Assembly: GCA_002381695.1 (NCBI GenBank)
Contig: DFXM01000038.1
Location: 1-11,774 of the forward strand
Direction: 5' to 3'
Source of the DNA: Clostridium sp. UBA4108
GTDB lineage: Bacteria; Bacillota; Clostridia; Clostridiales; Clostridiaceae
Length of the DNA: 11,774 nt
Position 1 is the stretch's first letter. Every line of letters starts with the position of its first letter. Positions 1-6,113 of this stretch are shown here, one piece after another. A program made the translations under genes and the position numbers. The notes under the pieces were generated by a model. The model was not told the DNA's origin and did not search any database. It was given only the letters and a program-made list of their open reading frames with translations.

Positions 1-66
1 AAACTCTTAGAAAGATTATATGTCAAAGTTTCATTAGTAGATGCATCTAAAATAGTCGACAAATAA
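1..66 (+). CDS. C-terminal tail of an unknown protein (partial)
   Basis: The first frame of the window is open from base 1 and ends at TAA (64-66). It encodes 21 residues ending VSLVDASKIVDK. The start lies outside the window. The tail is too short to assign to a family. A hairpin about 48 bases downstream is consistent with the end of a transcription unit, so this is probably a real gene end, but nothing can be said about its function. Confidence 0.5.
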   Translation, partial: KLLERLYVKVSLVDASKIVDK

Positions 67-113
67 GCCTTCTGGCCATTCCTATAAAATAGATAATATT
101 ATTATAAATGAAA

Positions 114-155
114 ACCCAATAGAGTGGACTTTTTTTAATGTCTACTCCATTGGGT
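114..155 (+). terminator. Stem-loop downstream of the first gene
   Basis: The arms 114-129 (ACCCAATAGAGTGGAC) and 140-155 (GTCTACTCCATTGGGT) pair over 16 positions with one mismatch and one G-U. The loop is T-rich. The sequence after the stem (ACATTTTATT) is only a weak T-tract. It probably terminates the gene ending at 66. It lies directly against the first boundary repeat. Confidence 0.6.
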
Positions 156-160
156 ACATT

Positions 161-275
161 TTATTCAAGAAGAATAAGCGGTATTTTTTATTTCATAATT
201 TGAATATAAGATGACTTAAATTTAGAAATTTAAACTACGAATAATGCTCTTTGAAAACTGAATAATTCGGTATTT
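161..275 (+). repeat. Boundary repeat, copy A (degraded hairpin, spacer, boxA, inverted-repeat arm)
   Basis: Bases 161-195 carry TTATTC-aagaa-GAATAAGCGGTATTTTTT, matching the right half of the terminator at 2346-2383; the left arm is shortened here. An AT-rich spacer of about 60 bases follows, then a boxA-like motif (245-257) and the arm GAATAATTCGGTATTT (260-275). The arm is the inverse of 1484-1499 (15 of 16 positions), so it forms the left edge of the sigma/anti-sigma cassette. Of the 430 bases between the first gene end and the sigma gene, this repeat, the hairpin before it and the promoter at 446-471 are the recognisable content. Confidence 0.75.
245..257 (+). promoter_or_regulatory. boxA-like antitermination motif, copy A
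   Basis: TGCTCTTTGAAAA matches the boxA element found in Firmicute rRNA operon leaders and 16S-23S spacers (TGYTCTTTGAAAA), which binds NusB/NusE and protects rRNA transcripts from termination. It recurs at 2425-2437 and, inverted, at 10427-10439. The sequence match is clear. Function at a protein-coding locus is inference. Confidence 0.5.
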
Positions 276-445
276 AAAAGTTAAAGTTGCACCATAATTA
301 TAAAATTTAGTGTAATAAAATGGAGAATAAGCTATACTCTTATCATTAGTAAGACAAAATAGTATTATAATGCGAAATAAAGTTTATATATTCTATATTG
401 AGCTACTTAATTTTGTATGTAGCGTAATTAATTTTTCTGGAATCT

Positions 446-471
446 TGTAACGAAATTCGATTTTGATAGTC
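446..471 (+). promoter_or_regulatory. Candidate ECF-type autoregulated promoter of the sigma gene
   Basis: TGTAAC (446-451) is followed by exactly 16 bases and then AGTC (468-471). This resembles ECF sigma promoters, which usually carry an AAC-type -35 and a CGTC/CGTA-type -10 at 16-17 bp spacing. Transcription would begin near 478-481, leaving a short leader that contains the ribosome site AAAGGCGGTG before the GTG at 496. ECF sigma factors commonly transcribe their own operon, so the placement fits. The -10 has A rather than C at its first position. Confidence 0.5.
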
Positions 472-495
472 TTATATATGAAAGGCGGTGAGAAT

Positions 496-972
496 GTGAC
501 GGAATTTGAAGGGATATACTCCGAATATTTCAAGGATGTATATAGATATGTGTTATGTCTTTCTAAAAATGAAAGTATTGCAGAGGATATAACACAAGAA
601 ACATTTTTTAAAGCATTAAAAAATATTGATAGCTTTAAAGGAAATTGTAAAATGAGTGTTTGGCTCTGCCAAATTGCTAAAAACTCATATTTTTCATATT
701 TAAAAAAAGAACAAAATAATTTTGAAAGAATTGAAGATATAGTCGATGTTTTTGACACTGATTTTGAACAAATATTAGTTGACGATGAAAGTGCATTTGA
801 AATTCATAAATTACTTCACAATTTGGAAGAACCGTATAAAGAAGTATTTACATTACGTTTTTTGGGAGATTTATCATTTTTAAAAATAGCTGAATTGTTT
901 GGTAAAACAGAAAGCTGGGCAAGAGTCACTTATCATCGTGCAAGAATAAAATTAAAGGAGAAGTTAATATGA
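496..972 (+). CDS. ECF-type RNA polymerase sigma factor
   Basis: This 158-residue protein has the ECF sigma layout: a region 2 segment near residues 10-70 (FKDVYRYVLCLSKNESIAED, then an ITQETFFKALKN helix) and a region 4 helix-turn-helix near 105-158 (LSFLKIAELFGKTESWARV, then HRARIKLKEKL). It would direct core RNA polymerase to stress or envelope-related promoters. The GTG at 496 is preferred over the in-frame ATG at 463, because GGCGGTGAG sits just before it and 463 lies inside the candidate promoter. Its end overlaps the anti-sigma start by ATGA, so the two are translationally coupled. It is the first gene of a cassette enclosed by inverted boundary repeats. Confidence 0.92.
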   Translation: MTEFEGIYSEYFKDVYRYVLCLSKNESIAEDITQETFFKALKNIDSFKGNCKMSVWLCQIAKNSYFSYLKKEQNNFERIEDIVDVFDTDFEQILVDDESAFEIHKLLHNLEEPYKEVFTLRFLGDLSFLKIAELFGKTESWARVTYHRARIKLKEKLI

Positions 973-1406
973 GATTATCATGTGAAGTTATTAGAGATTT
1001 GTTACCATTGTATTACGATAAAGTTTGTAGTAAAGAAAGTTCTTTGTTGATAGAAGAGCATTTAGCTAACTGTCCGCAATGCTTAGATGAATTGCAAAAA
1101 CTTAAAATGAATTTAGAAAAACCAGCTATTTCAGATGGGGGGATAAAAGTAATGGGAAATATTTCAGCAAAATGGGAAAGAGATAAGAGGGTTTCGTTTA
1201 CAAAAGGTTCTATGTTGGTTTCGGCTTTAGCAGCTATGATTTGTTTCATTGCATATAATGTTATAGGTGCAAAAGTTTTGCCAGATGGAACATTGGTTGA
1301 GCCATTCGCACTAATACCAATCGGATATATATTTGTTTTAGTGTTTATCATTTCACTAATATGTAACTTTGTATTTTTAAAGAAGTACAAAACTAGCACT
1401 AAGTAA
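969..1406 (+). CDS. Zinc-finger (ZAS type) membrane anti-sigma factor
   Basis: This 145-residue protein begins with a zf-HC2/anti-sigma zinc-binding domain. CEVIRDLLPLYYD is followed by the HxxxCxxC signature in EEHLANCPQCLDEL, near residues 30-43. Two hydrophobic segments, near 78-100 and 113-136, place it in the membrane. The N-terminal domain would hold the partner sigma factor inactive until a signal arrives. The start codon overlaps the sigma gene's stop, the usual cognate-pair arrangement. Little sequence lies outside the membrane, so the sensed signal cannot be guessed. After the stop at 1406 only AT-rich sequence and the right cassette edge remain. Confidence 0.88.
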   Translation: MRLSCEVIRDLLPLYYDKVCSKESSLLIEEHLANCPQCLDELQKLKMNLEKPAISDGGIKVMGNISAKWERDKRVSFTKGSMLVSALAAMICFIAYNVIGAKVLPDGTLVEPFALIPIGYIFVLVFIISLICNFVFLKKYKTSTK

Positions 1407-1450
1407 AATGAGCAGATGTGAAGTTAAATTAATTCACAATATTCTTACTT

Positions 1451-1499
1451 AACGACTAAACTATAAGATCAAATAATTTTTCTAAATACCGTATTATTC
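1451..1499 (+). repeat. Boundary repeat, copy B (right edge of sigma cassette)
   Basis: Bases 1451-1488 match 3882-3919 closely across 38 positions, so the same 3' tail follows two unrelated genes. AAATACCGTATTATTC (1484-1499) is the inverse of 260-275. The hairpin's second arm is absent: just past 1499 the sequence changes into the left end of an IS3-type element (1510). Confidence 0.75.
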
Positions 1500-1509
1500 A
1501 GAAATGATA

Positions 1510-1920
1510 TGCTCCCCTTAAGGTAGACAGATTAAAAAATAAAAATCTGTTGCTTGAAAGGAGAGCATTTTTGTGTCCAAAAGAACTAAATATACATTAG
1601 ATGAAAAATACGAAATTTTGAAGTTCTATAAAGATGGAATGGGTACTGTACATGATACTATTACTAAGTTTAAGATTAGTGCATATGCTTTTTACGATTG
1701 GGGATACAACTATGAGAGGTATGGAATAGATGGATTAAAAGAATCTAGAACATGTAAAAAATATTCAAAAGAATTAAAGGAGCGTGCTATTAAAGAATAT
1801 TTATCAAGAAAGTATTCGCAGAAGGAAATCGTGGAAAAATATGAAATAACAGATAAATCAGTGTTAGACGCATGGATAAAAAAGTATAATAGTCATAGAG
1901 AAATAAAGGCAACTACGAGA
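1510..1920 (+). mobile_element. Truncated IS3-family insertion sequence (left end plus orfA)
   Basis: The left end begins near TGCTCCCCTTAAGGTAGACA (1510-1529), in the style of IS3/IS150 group termini. It is followed by a leader and an OrfA reading frame. No orfB (DDE catalytic frame) and no right terminal repeat follow; the sequence runs directly into a Nudix gene near 1920. The leader can fold: TGCTCCCC (1510-1517) pairs with GGAGAGCA (1560-1567, one mismatch), and ACAGATT pairs with AATCTGT inside it. The outer stem covers the GGAG ribosome site of orfA. The element is dead. Confidence 0.75.
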
Positions 1921-1923
1921 TGA
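1573..1923 (+). pseudogene. IS3-family transposase OrfA, truncated
   Basis: The frame starts at GTG 1573 after AAAGGAGAG and encodes 116 residues. They resemble the helix-turn-helix DNA-binding subunit (OrfA) of IS3/IS150-type elements: KRTKYTLDEKYEILKFYKDG opens a first HTH (about 5-55), and KELKERAIKEYLSRKYSQKE begins a second (about 65-105) ending in WIKKYNSHREI. OrfA normally acts as a frameshifted fusion with OrfB, which is missing here. The last residues (KATTR) probably lie at the deletion junction. It cannot support transposition alone, although a free HTH protein might still bind element ends. Confidence 0.75.
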
Positions 1924-2328
1924 TACTATACAAATTTTATTGCATCGTAGAAAAATACTGGCTATCAAGACGGGAAGTGGGATATAGCAGCAAGTGGACA
2001 TGTGGATGAAGGTGAAACGGCTAAAATGGCTGTTGTAAGAGAATGTGGAGAAGAATTAGGGATTGATGTGAAAATTAAAGATTTATCTTTTGTTCATCTA
2101 TCTCATCGTGTTAGCAATACCGGAGGAAGAACTTATTATGATATTTATTTTGTCGTTAATAAGTATCATGGTATACCTAAAGTCATAGAACCAGATAAAT
2201 GCTCAGAATTAAAGTGGTTTAAAATAAATGACCTTCCGAATGAAATTATTGATATTAGAAAAGTAGTTCTTGAGAATTATAAAAATAACATACAATATAG
2301 TGAAGTAATTGATGTAACTAATATATAA
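1922..2328 (+). pseudogene. Nudix hydrolase, 5'-truncated and frameshifted
   Basis: From GTG 2002 the frame reads HVDEGETAKMAVVRECGEEL, and GHVDEGE...RECGEELG fits the Nudix box GX5EX7REUXEEXGU, so the family (hydrolysis of nucleoside-diphosphate-linked compounds) is clear. The upstream part (DGKWDIAASG) is open only back to a TAG at 1948-1950. In the next frame the DNA encodes QILLHRRK, the expected N-terminal strand, so one base seems lost in the five-A run at 1951-1955. The true start is missing because the IS remnant ends at about 1920. Truncation plus frameshift make it very probably nonfunctional. Internal initiation at 2002 would still omit the N-terminal strand. Confidence 0.8.
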
Positions 2329-2345
2329 TTAAATAATTTTTTCTA

Positions 2346-2383
2346 AATGCCGTATTATTCGAGAAGAATAAGCGGTATTTTTT
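2346..2383 (+). terminator. Rho-independent terminator inside boundary repeat C
   Basis: The arms AATGCCGTATTATTC (2346-2360) and GAATAAGCGGTATT (2366-2379) form an imperfect stem around GAGAA, followed by six T residues (2378-2383). It would stop transcription from the Nudix remnant. Confidence 0.7.
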
Positions 2384-2424
2384 ATTTTAAAATTTGAATA
2401 AATGACGAAGTAATTAATAAAAAG

Positions 2425-2437
2425 TGTTCTTTGAAAA
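2425..2437 (+). promoter_or_regulatory. boxA-like antitermination motif, copy C
   Basis: TGTTCTTTGAAAA is identical to a common Firmicute rRNA-spacer boxA. It lies 42 bases after the T-run of the repeat's terminator and upstream of the DUF401 gene. Confidence 0.5.
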
Positions 2438-2500
2438 TTGAATAATAAGGTATAAGAAATAAAGGTTAGCCCAAGAGCATGAAAATTTGGTAAAATAATA

Positions 2501-2590
2501 TTGTTATATTTACTTAAAAATAGAAAAAATGCTGCTGATGTTTCAGAGATAGAAGGTTTAATAGTTGAGTTGAAAAATATAGTTGAATAA
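2501..2590 (+). pseudogene. Short open remnant upstream of the transporter
   Basis: A 29-codon frame (TTG 2501 to TAA 2590) reads LLKNRKNAADVSEIEGLIVE and ends LKNIVE. It is amphipathic and helix-like, resembling the C-terminal end of a soluble protein more than random AT-rich DNA. It has no ribosome site and lies between the boundary repeat and the DUF401 gene. No family is recognised; it may be chance. Confidence 0.2.
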
Positions 2591-2634
2591 TAATTCTAGA
2601 AATTTAGGGGGAGATTATTATAGACATTATCAAA

Positions 2635-3825
2635 TTGATATTAATTTTTTCTTGTATTGTTATAGTAATAAAGCTAAAGAAACCTTTATATATATCAATA
2701 TTCACTGGTATATTAGGTACAATTTTGTTATATGGAATAAATCCATTAGAATCTATTAAACTTATGAAACATGGGGCTTTAAGCTTGGATACAATCAATC
2801 TTGTTTTAGCTTTTTATACAATTACATTTTTGCAGAGAATGATGGAAAAAAGAGACCATTTAATGCTGGCAGAAAAATCCTTAAGCAACTTATTTAACAA
2901 CAGAAGAGTAAATGCAATGGTTGCACCATTTATAATTGGCCTATTACCATCTGCTGGTGCAGTGCTAATAGCTTCTCCTATTGTTGACAATGCTGGTGGA
3001 GACTATATAAGTAAAGAAGAAAAGACTTTTATTACCAGCTACTTCAGACATATTTCAGAATCCTTTTTACCTACATATTCAACTATATTACTAGCATTAA
3101 ATCTTTCTGGCGTAGATATGACAGCCTTTGTAATAGCAATGCTGCCCATGGTGATCGTATTATTTTTGTTAGGGTATTCTATATATGTTAAAAAGATTCC
3201 CAAAGATACAGGAGTTAAAGAATCAAATGATAAACGTCAAGATGTGAAAAACTTAATAATTAGCCTATGGCCAATTGCATTGACCATTGTAATTATCTTA
3301 ATGTTTAAAATACCTGTTCACTATGCAGTTTTTCCTATTATAATACTTTCATTTGTGATAAACAAATTTAACTTTAAAGAGATAAAGCCAATGTTTATAT
3401 CGGCAATAGAAGTCAAATTAATATTAACGACTATTGTGATAATGATATTTAAAGAAGTTTTGACTTTTACAGGAGTTATCCAAAGATTACCTGAATACTT
3501 TTCAGCATTACCTATTCCGCCAGTGATTATTTTTATGCTTTTATTTTTCTTCGGCACTTTGGTAGCAGGAGGGCAAGGAATGATAGCCATAGCTTTACCT
3601 TTAGCATACGCTACTATCCCAAGCGGCGGACTAGCTTTAATGATACTAATCATGTGTACAACCTATATTGCTATGCAGATTTCACCAACTCATATTTGTT
3701 TGGCTATAGTAGTAGAGCACTATGGAACTTCATTTATAGATTTGATAAAAAAGACTATACCAATATTACTGATTTTCACTGTAATCAGCTCTCTATATAG
3801 TTACTTATTATATTTAATGCTATAA
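2635..3825 (+). CDS. DUF401-family integral membrane protein (putative transporter)
   Basis: The 396-residue frame is almost entirely hydrophobic, with about ten membrane spans. It carries features recalled from the DUF401 family: IIGLLPSAGAVLIASPIVDN near residue 100, YFRHISESFLPTYS near 135-150, and a C-terminal half with AGGQGMIAIALPLAY and AMQISPTHICLAIV near 300-360. The family belongs to a larger group of anion/metabolite transporters; the substrate is unknown. The first usable codon is TTG 2635, but it lies 21 bases past GGGGGAG (2607-2613). The frame is open upstream, and ATA 2620 (IDIIKLILIF) sits at ideal spacing and matches the usual family N-terminus, so the ancestral start may have been ATG there. 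Confidence 0.8.
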   Translation: MILIFSCIVIVIKLKKPLYISIFTGILGTILLYGINPLESIKLMKHGALSLDTINLVLAFYTITFLQRMMEKRDHLMLAEKSLSNLFNNRRVNAMVAPFIIGLLPSAGAVLIASPIVDNAGGDYISKEEKTFITSYFRHISESFLPTYSTILLALNLSGVDMTAFVIAMLPMVIVLFLLGYSIYVKKIPKDTGVKESNDKRQDVKNLIISLWPIALTIVIILMFKIPVHYAVFPIIILSFVINKFNFKEIKPMFISAIEVKLILTTIVIMIFKEVLTFTGVIQRLPEYFSALPIPPVIIFMLLFFFGTLVAGGQGMIAIALPLAYATIPSGGLALMILIMCTTYIAMQISPTHICLAIVVEHYGTSFIDLIKKTIPILLIFTVISSLYSYLLYLML

Positions 3826-3881
3826 ATGCATATTAGTAAATTTAATTTCAGTAAAGTCTTTGTTACACATCTTTCTTATTC

Positions 3882-3919
3882 AACAACTAAACCATAAAAT
3901 CGAATAATTTTTCTAAATA
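3882..3919 (+). repeat. Boundary repeat, copy D (3'-edge part only)
   Basis: These 38 bases match 1451-1488 closely, including AATAATTTTTCTAAATA. The hairpin that should follow (CCGTATTATTC) is replaced by unrelated sequence (ACCTATGCAAAAGGG), so the copy is cut at its core. It marks the right edge of the DUF401 segment. Confidence 0.7.
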
Positions 3920-3950
3920 ACCTATGCAAAAGGGCCTATCCCTCTTACCA

Positions 3951-3978
3951 TGTACAGTATTTGAAAATATGTTATAAT
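3951..3978 (+). promoter_or_regulatory. Candidate extended -10 promoter
   Basis: TGTTATAAT (3970-3978) is a perfect extended -10 (TGnTATAAT). TGTACA (3951-3956) lies 16 bases before the hexamer and matches TTGACA at 4 of 6 positions. It would drive the scar region, where only gene fragments lie (4030-4404). Confidence 0.5.
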
Positions 3979-4029
3979 ATGGATAAGGCAAGTGTATTTA
4001 ATATTAATTATAATTATTGGGCAAATAGA

Positions 4030-4204
4030 AATTTATCGAATGCTTGTAATAGGGATATGAGGTGGAATATATGCTTTGGATAGGGATAGTTTTGATTGCG
4101 CTGGCAATCATAGTGATGTACTGCTCCCGGATGGTGACGACACATATTTTGTGAGCGACCACATTGAGGTTTAATACTCAATAAATGAAGCAATTTTATA
4201 ACTT
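4030..4204 (+). pseudogene. Internally deleted copy of the DUF6544-like gene at 6114
   Basis: Bases 4030-4122 match the upstream region and first 17 codons of the gene at 6114, including ribosome site and ATG (4071). The sequence then jumps to that gene's last 80 or so bases, through to its end. The join GATGTACT/GCTCCCGG falls on a single shared T and removes 727 bp relative to the full copy. This is not a multiple of three, so the frame closes at TGA after 27 codons. Few substitutions separate the arms from the intact copy, implying a recent duplication. It encodes no functional protein. Confidence 0.9.
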
Positions 4205-4314
4205 AATTATTTGGTCTTCGCAGCAGTAGGCTGAACAGTTTGGTTTACTTTATCCAAGAATGTGAATCTATCAAATTCCAATTTATCTATTAGATTAGAG
4301 AGGAGATAATATAA

Positions 4315-4404
4315 TTGAATTTCTGTGTTTTGATGGGGAGTCCTAGATTAAAAGGAAATACAGCTGAGTTGCTAAAGTCATTTTTAACAGAGCTTGAAAA
4401 TTGA
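4315..4404 (+). pseudogene. N-terminal stub of an NADPH-dependent FMN reductase / flavodoxin-like protein
   Basis: TTG 4315 follows GAGAGGAGAT at good spacing and encodes NFCVLMGSPRLKGNTAELLK followed by SFLTELEN and a stop. The first strand, the GSPRxxGNTxxLL phosphate-binding loop and the following helix are diagnostic of the flavodoxin-like FMN reductase family (usually about 180-220 residues). Only 29 residues remain. The last codons and TGA (4402-4404) lie inside the boundary repeat at 4394-4418, so the gene was cut by arrival of that repeat or by recombination there. The rest of the gene is not in the window. Confidence 0.75.
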
Positions 4405-4418
4405 ATAATGCGGTATTT
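4394..4418 (+). repeat. Boundary repeat, 5'-edge copy without full boxA
   Basis: TTGAAAATTGAATAATGCGG followed by TATTT matches the right part of the repeat at 251-275, 2431-2454 and inverted 10410-10430. The TGYTCT start of boxA is missing; a truncated flavoprotein gene runs straight into it. It marks the left edge of the plus-strand run starting at 4500. Confidence 0.7.
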
Positions 4419-4499
4419 AAAATAATATGAAAATTATGACATATATAGTGTATAATTGAATTGAGTAAGTTAGATAGTAATTTATAACGGAGGGATAAG

Positions 4500-5201
4500 A
4501 TGGGTAAAAAAAATTTAACTTTAGAGCAAAGGAAGTTAGATACTGATATATGGATTATTACATTAATAACATTTGGATCATTTATATTATATATGCTGTT
4601 TGGAAATCAAATGATGAATTATATAAAAGATTCTAATAATTCTATTGTCCTACGTTTGTTACTTAATGCAGGTGTTCAATTTGGTATAGCTGGATTAGGA
4701 ATTACAGCAGTATGTATTTTTAGAAAGGAACGATTTTCTGATTTTGGATTAGTAAAAAGAAATACAATTAAATCTATTTTAGGTTCAATTATCTGTTTTA
4801 TTCCATACTTAATGTATATTTTTATATCAGGACAATATACAGGGTATCAACCACTCAGCATTATTATTACAAATGATGTATTAGGAAGTGGTATTCCAAT
4901 CAATATTTTAGGAATGGCATTGATTCTTATAGTGTGGGGATTTTTTGAAGGATTTAATTATGTTGTTATTAGCGATAAATTAAACAGTATATATCCACCT
5001 AAAAGTAAGTGGTTTAACGTAGGTGCTATTGCTTGTGCTGTGATATGTATTTTATTTCATCCATTTAGTATATCTTTTTTGGGTATTATTGAAATAATCA
5101 TTACATTCATAGCTATTTACGGTATGCTCATAGTAAAAAGAGAAACTAATAATGCATGGGGATGTGTATTTGTATTTTGCTTCATTTGGAATGCTTTCTA
5201 A
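4500..5201 (+). CDS. CPBP/Abi-like membrane protein lacking the usual catalytic motif
   Basis: This 233-residue polytopic protein begins at ATG after GGAGGGAT. A charged N-terminus (GKKNLTLEQRKLDTD) is followed by about seven hydrophobic segments. The layout and the linker EERFSDFGL-like stretch (KERFSDFGLVKR) resemble CPBP-family intramembrane proteases. However, the expected EExxxR motif is only FFEGFNYVVISDK, and FxxxH is reduced to LFHPF. If it is a CPBP member it has probably lost protease activity and may act in binding or immunity. A TATAAT at 4451-4456 could serve it, but the -35 (TGAAAA, 17 bases away) is poor. It is the first gene after a boundary repeat. Confidence 0.55.
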   Translation: MGKKNLTLEQRKLDTDIWIITLITFGSFILYMLFGNQMMNYIKDSNNSIVLRLLLNAGVQFGIAGLGITAVCIFRKERFSDFGLVKRNTIKSILGSIICFIPYLMYIFISGQYTGYQPLSIIITNDVLGSGIPINILGMALILIVWGFFEGFNYVVISDKLNSIYPPKSKWFNVGAIACAVICILFHPFSISFLGIIEIIITFIAIYGMLIVKRETNNAWGCVFVFCFIWNAF

Positions 5202-5275
5202 ATTCCAATTTTGTAGAGAAGATTAAATCAATTTTATAAAAGCTATGACGGTAAAAGCAAGAAAGGAAGCGGTTT

Positions 5276-6064
5276 ATGATTACTATTTATGATTGGTTTG
5301 GCTATGAATTACCGATAAAGGAACGTTATCGGTTAATAAAAGAAGTTGGATTTGATGGTGTTTTATTATGGTGGAGTGATGGCTTTGGTCGTGACGGCTT
5401 TGGTCAGAAGGATTACCGCAATGGGCCACAAATTGCACGAGAAGCGGGTCTTTTTATAGAAAATATCCACACACCAGTCCAAAATCAAAACAATCTCTGG
5501 CTTGACAATCTGGAAGGTGAAGCTTTAACGGATTGCTATTTGCAATGTGTTGCAGATTGCGCCGAATTTGAAATTCCGACAATGGTGGTGCACCTGCCTA
5601 ACGAAGATAATCCATATAATGCATTGGGACTGGATAGAATCAAGAGAATCACTAAAAAAGCTGAACAGCTTGGCGTCGATGTTGCGCTAGAGAATTTGCG
5701 AAACCTTGCCAATTTGTCATATGTATTGGAGCAAGTTGATTCCCTGCGTATCGGATTCTGTTATGACTGCTGCCATCACAACAACTACAATCCTGGCGAT
5801 GATTTATTATCCATGTACGGTTCTCGGTTGATGGCACTACATTTACATGATAATGGCGGAAGTTATACCCAGCACCAGTTGCCTTTTGACGGCATGATTG
5901 ATTGGTCTACAACCATGAAAAAAATTGCAGCAACTAATTACTCAGGTGCCACTGCATTAGAACCCATGAATTGGGATTATAAGGATTTATCCGCAGAAGA
6001 ATTTTTAAAAGAAGCCTTCGAGAGAGCAAAAAGGCTGGAGGCATTAAAACTTTATAATCCATAA
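5276..6064 (+). CDS. Sugar phosphate isomerase/epimerase family TIM-barrel protein
   Basis: This 262-residue protein, starting at ATG 5276 after AAGGAAG, fits the AP endonuclease 2 / xylose isomerase-like barrel, at close to the usual family length. Likely metal ligands are Glu139 (VALENL), Asp164 and His167 (CYDCCHHNN), His189/His191 (LHLHDN) and Glu229 (ALEPMNW); His106 (VVHLPNE) is also conserved in type. Such enzymes interconvert keto-sugars or inositol derivatives in the cytoplasm; the substrate is unknown. GC content is visibly higher than in flanking genes, a property shared with the next gene, which follows after 49 bases. That suggests the pair arrived together from a different donor. 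Confidence 0.88.
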   Translation: MITIYDWFGYELPIKERYRLIKEVGFDGVLLWWSDGFGRDGFGQKDYRNGPQIAREAGLFIENIHTPVQNQNNLWLDNLEGEALTDCYLQCVADCAEFEIPTMVVHLPNEDNPYNALGLDRIKRITKKAEQLGVDVALENLRNLANLSYVLEQVDSLRIGFCYDCCHHNNYNPGDDLLSMYGSRLMALHLHDNGGSYTQHQLPFDGMIDWSTTMKKIAATNYSGATALEPMNWDYKDLSAEEFLKEAFERAKRLEALKLYNP

Positions 6065-6113
6065 AAAACAGGAATTTATCGAATACTTGTAATAGGGATA
6101 TGAGGTGGAATAT

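Larger units (their letters stand above)
2331..2454 (+). repeat. Boundary repeat, copy C (most complete)
   Basis: This copy contains, in order, the lead-in AATAATTTTTCTAAAT, the terminator hairpin (2346-2379), a T-run, an AT-rich spacer, the boxA-like motif (2425-2437) and the arm GAATAATAAGGTATA (2440-2454). It lies between the Nudix remnant and the DUF401 gene and links the 3'-edge type (copies B, D) to the 5'-edge type (copy A, 4394-4418, inverted 10410-10460). It is the reference copy for the repeat. Confidence 0.8.

Noticed and set aside
247..275. Fragment of a real rRNA operon
   Set aside because: Only the boxA-type spacer motif is present; no 16S, 23S, 5S or tRNA sequence is recognisable beside any copy.
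343..371. Housekeeping promoter with TATAAT at 366-371 ahead of the sigma gene
   Set aside because: No acceptable -35 exists at 16-18 bp spacing. The TGTAAC-N16-AGTC site nearer the gene is a better candidate.
160..2460. Integron-like cassette array with attC sites
   Set aside because: No integron integrase or attI is present, and the hairpins carry T-runs and boxA rather than attC-type core sites. The cassette wording is used only as an analogy.
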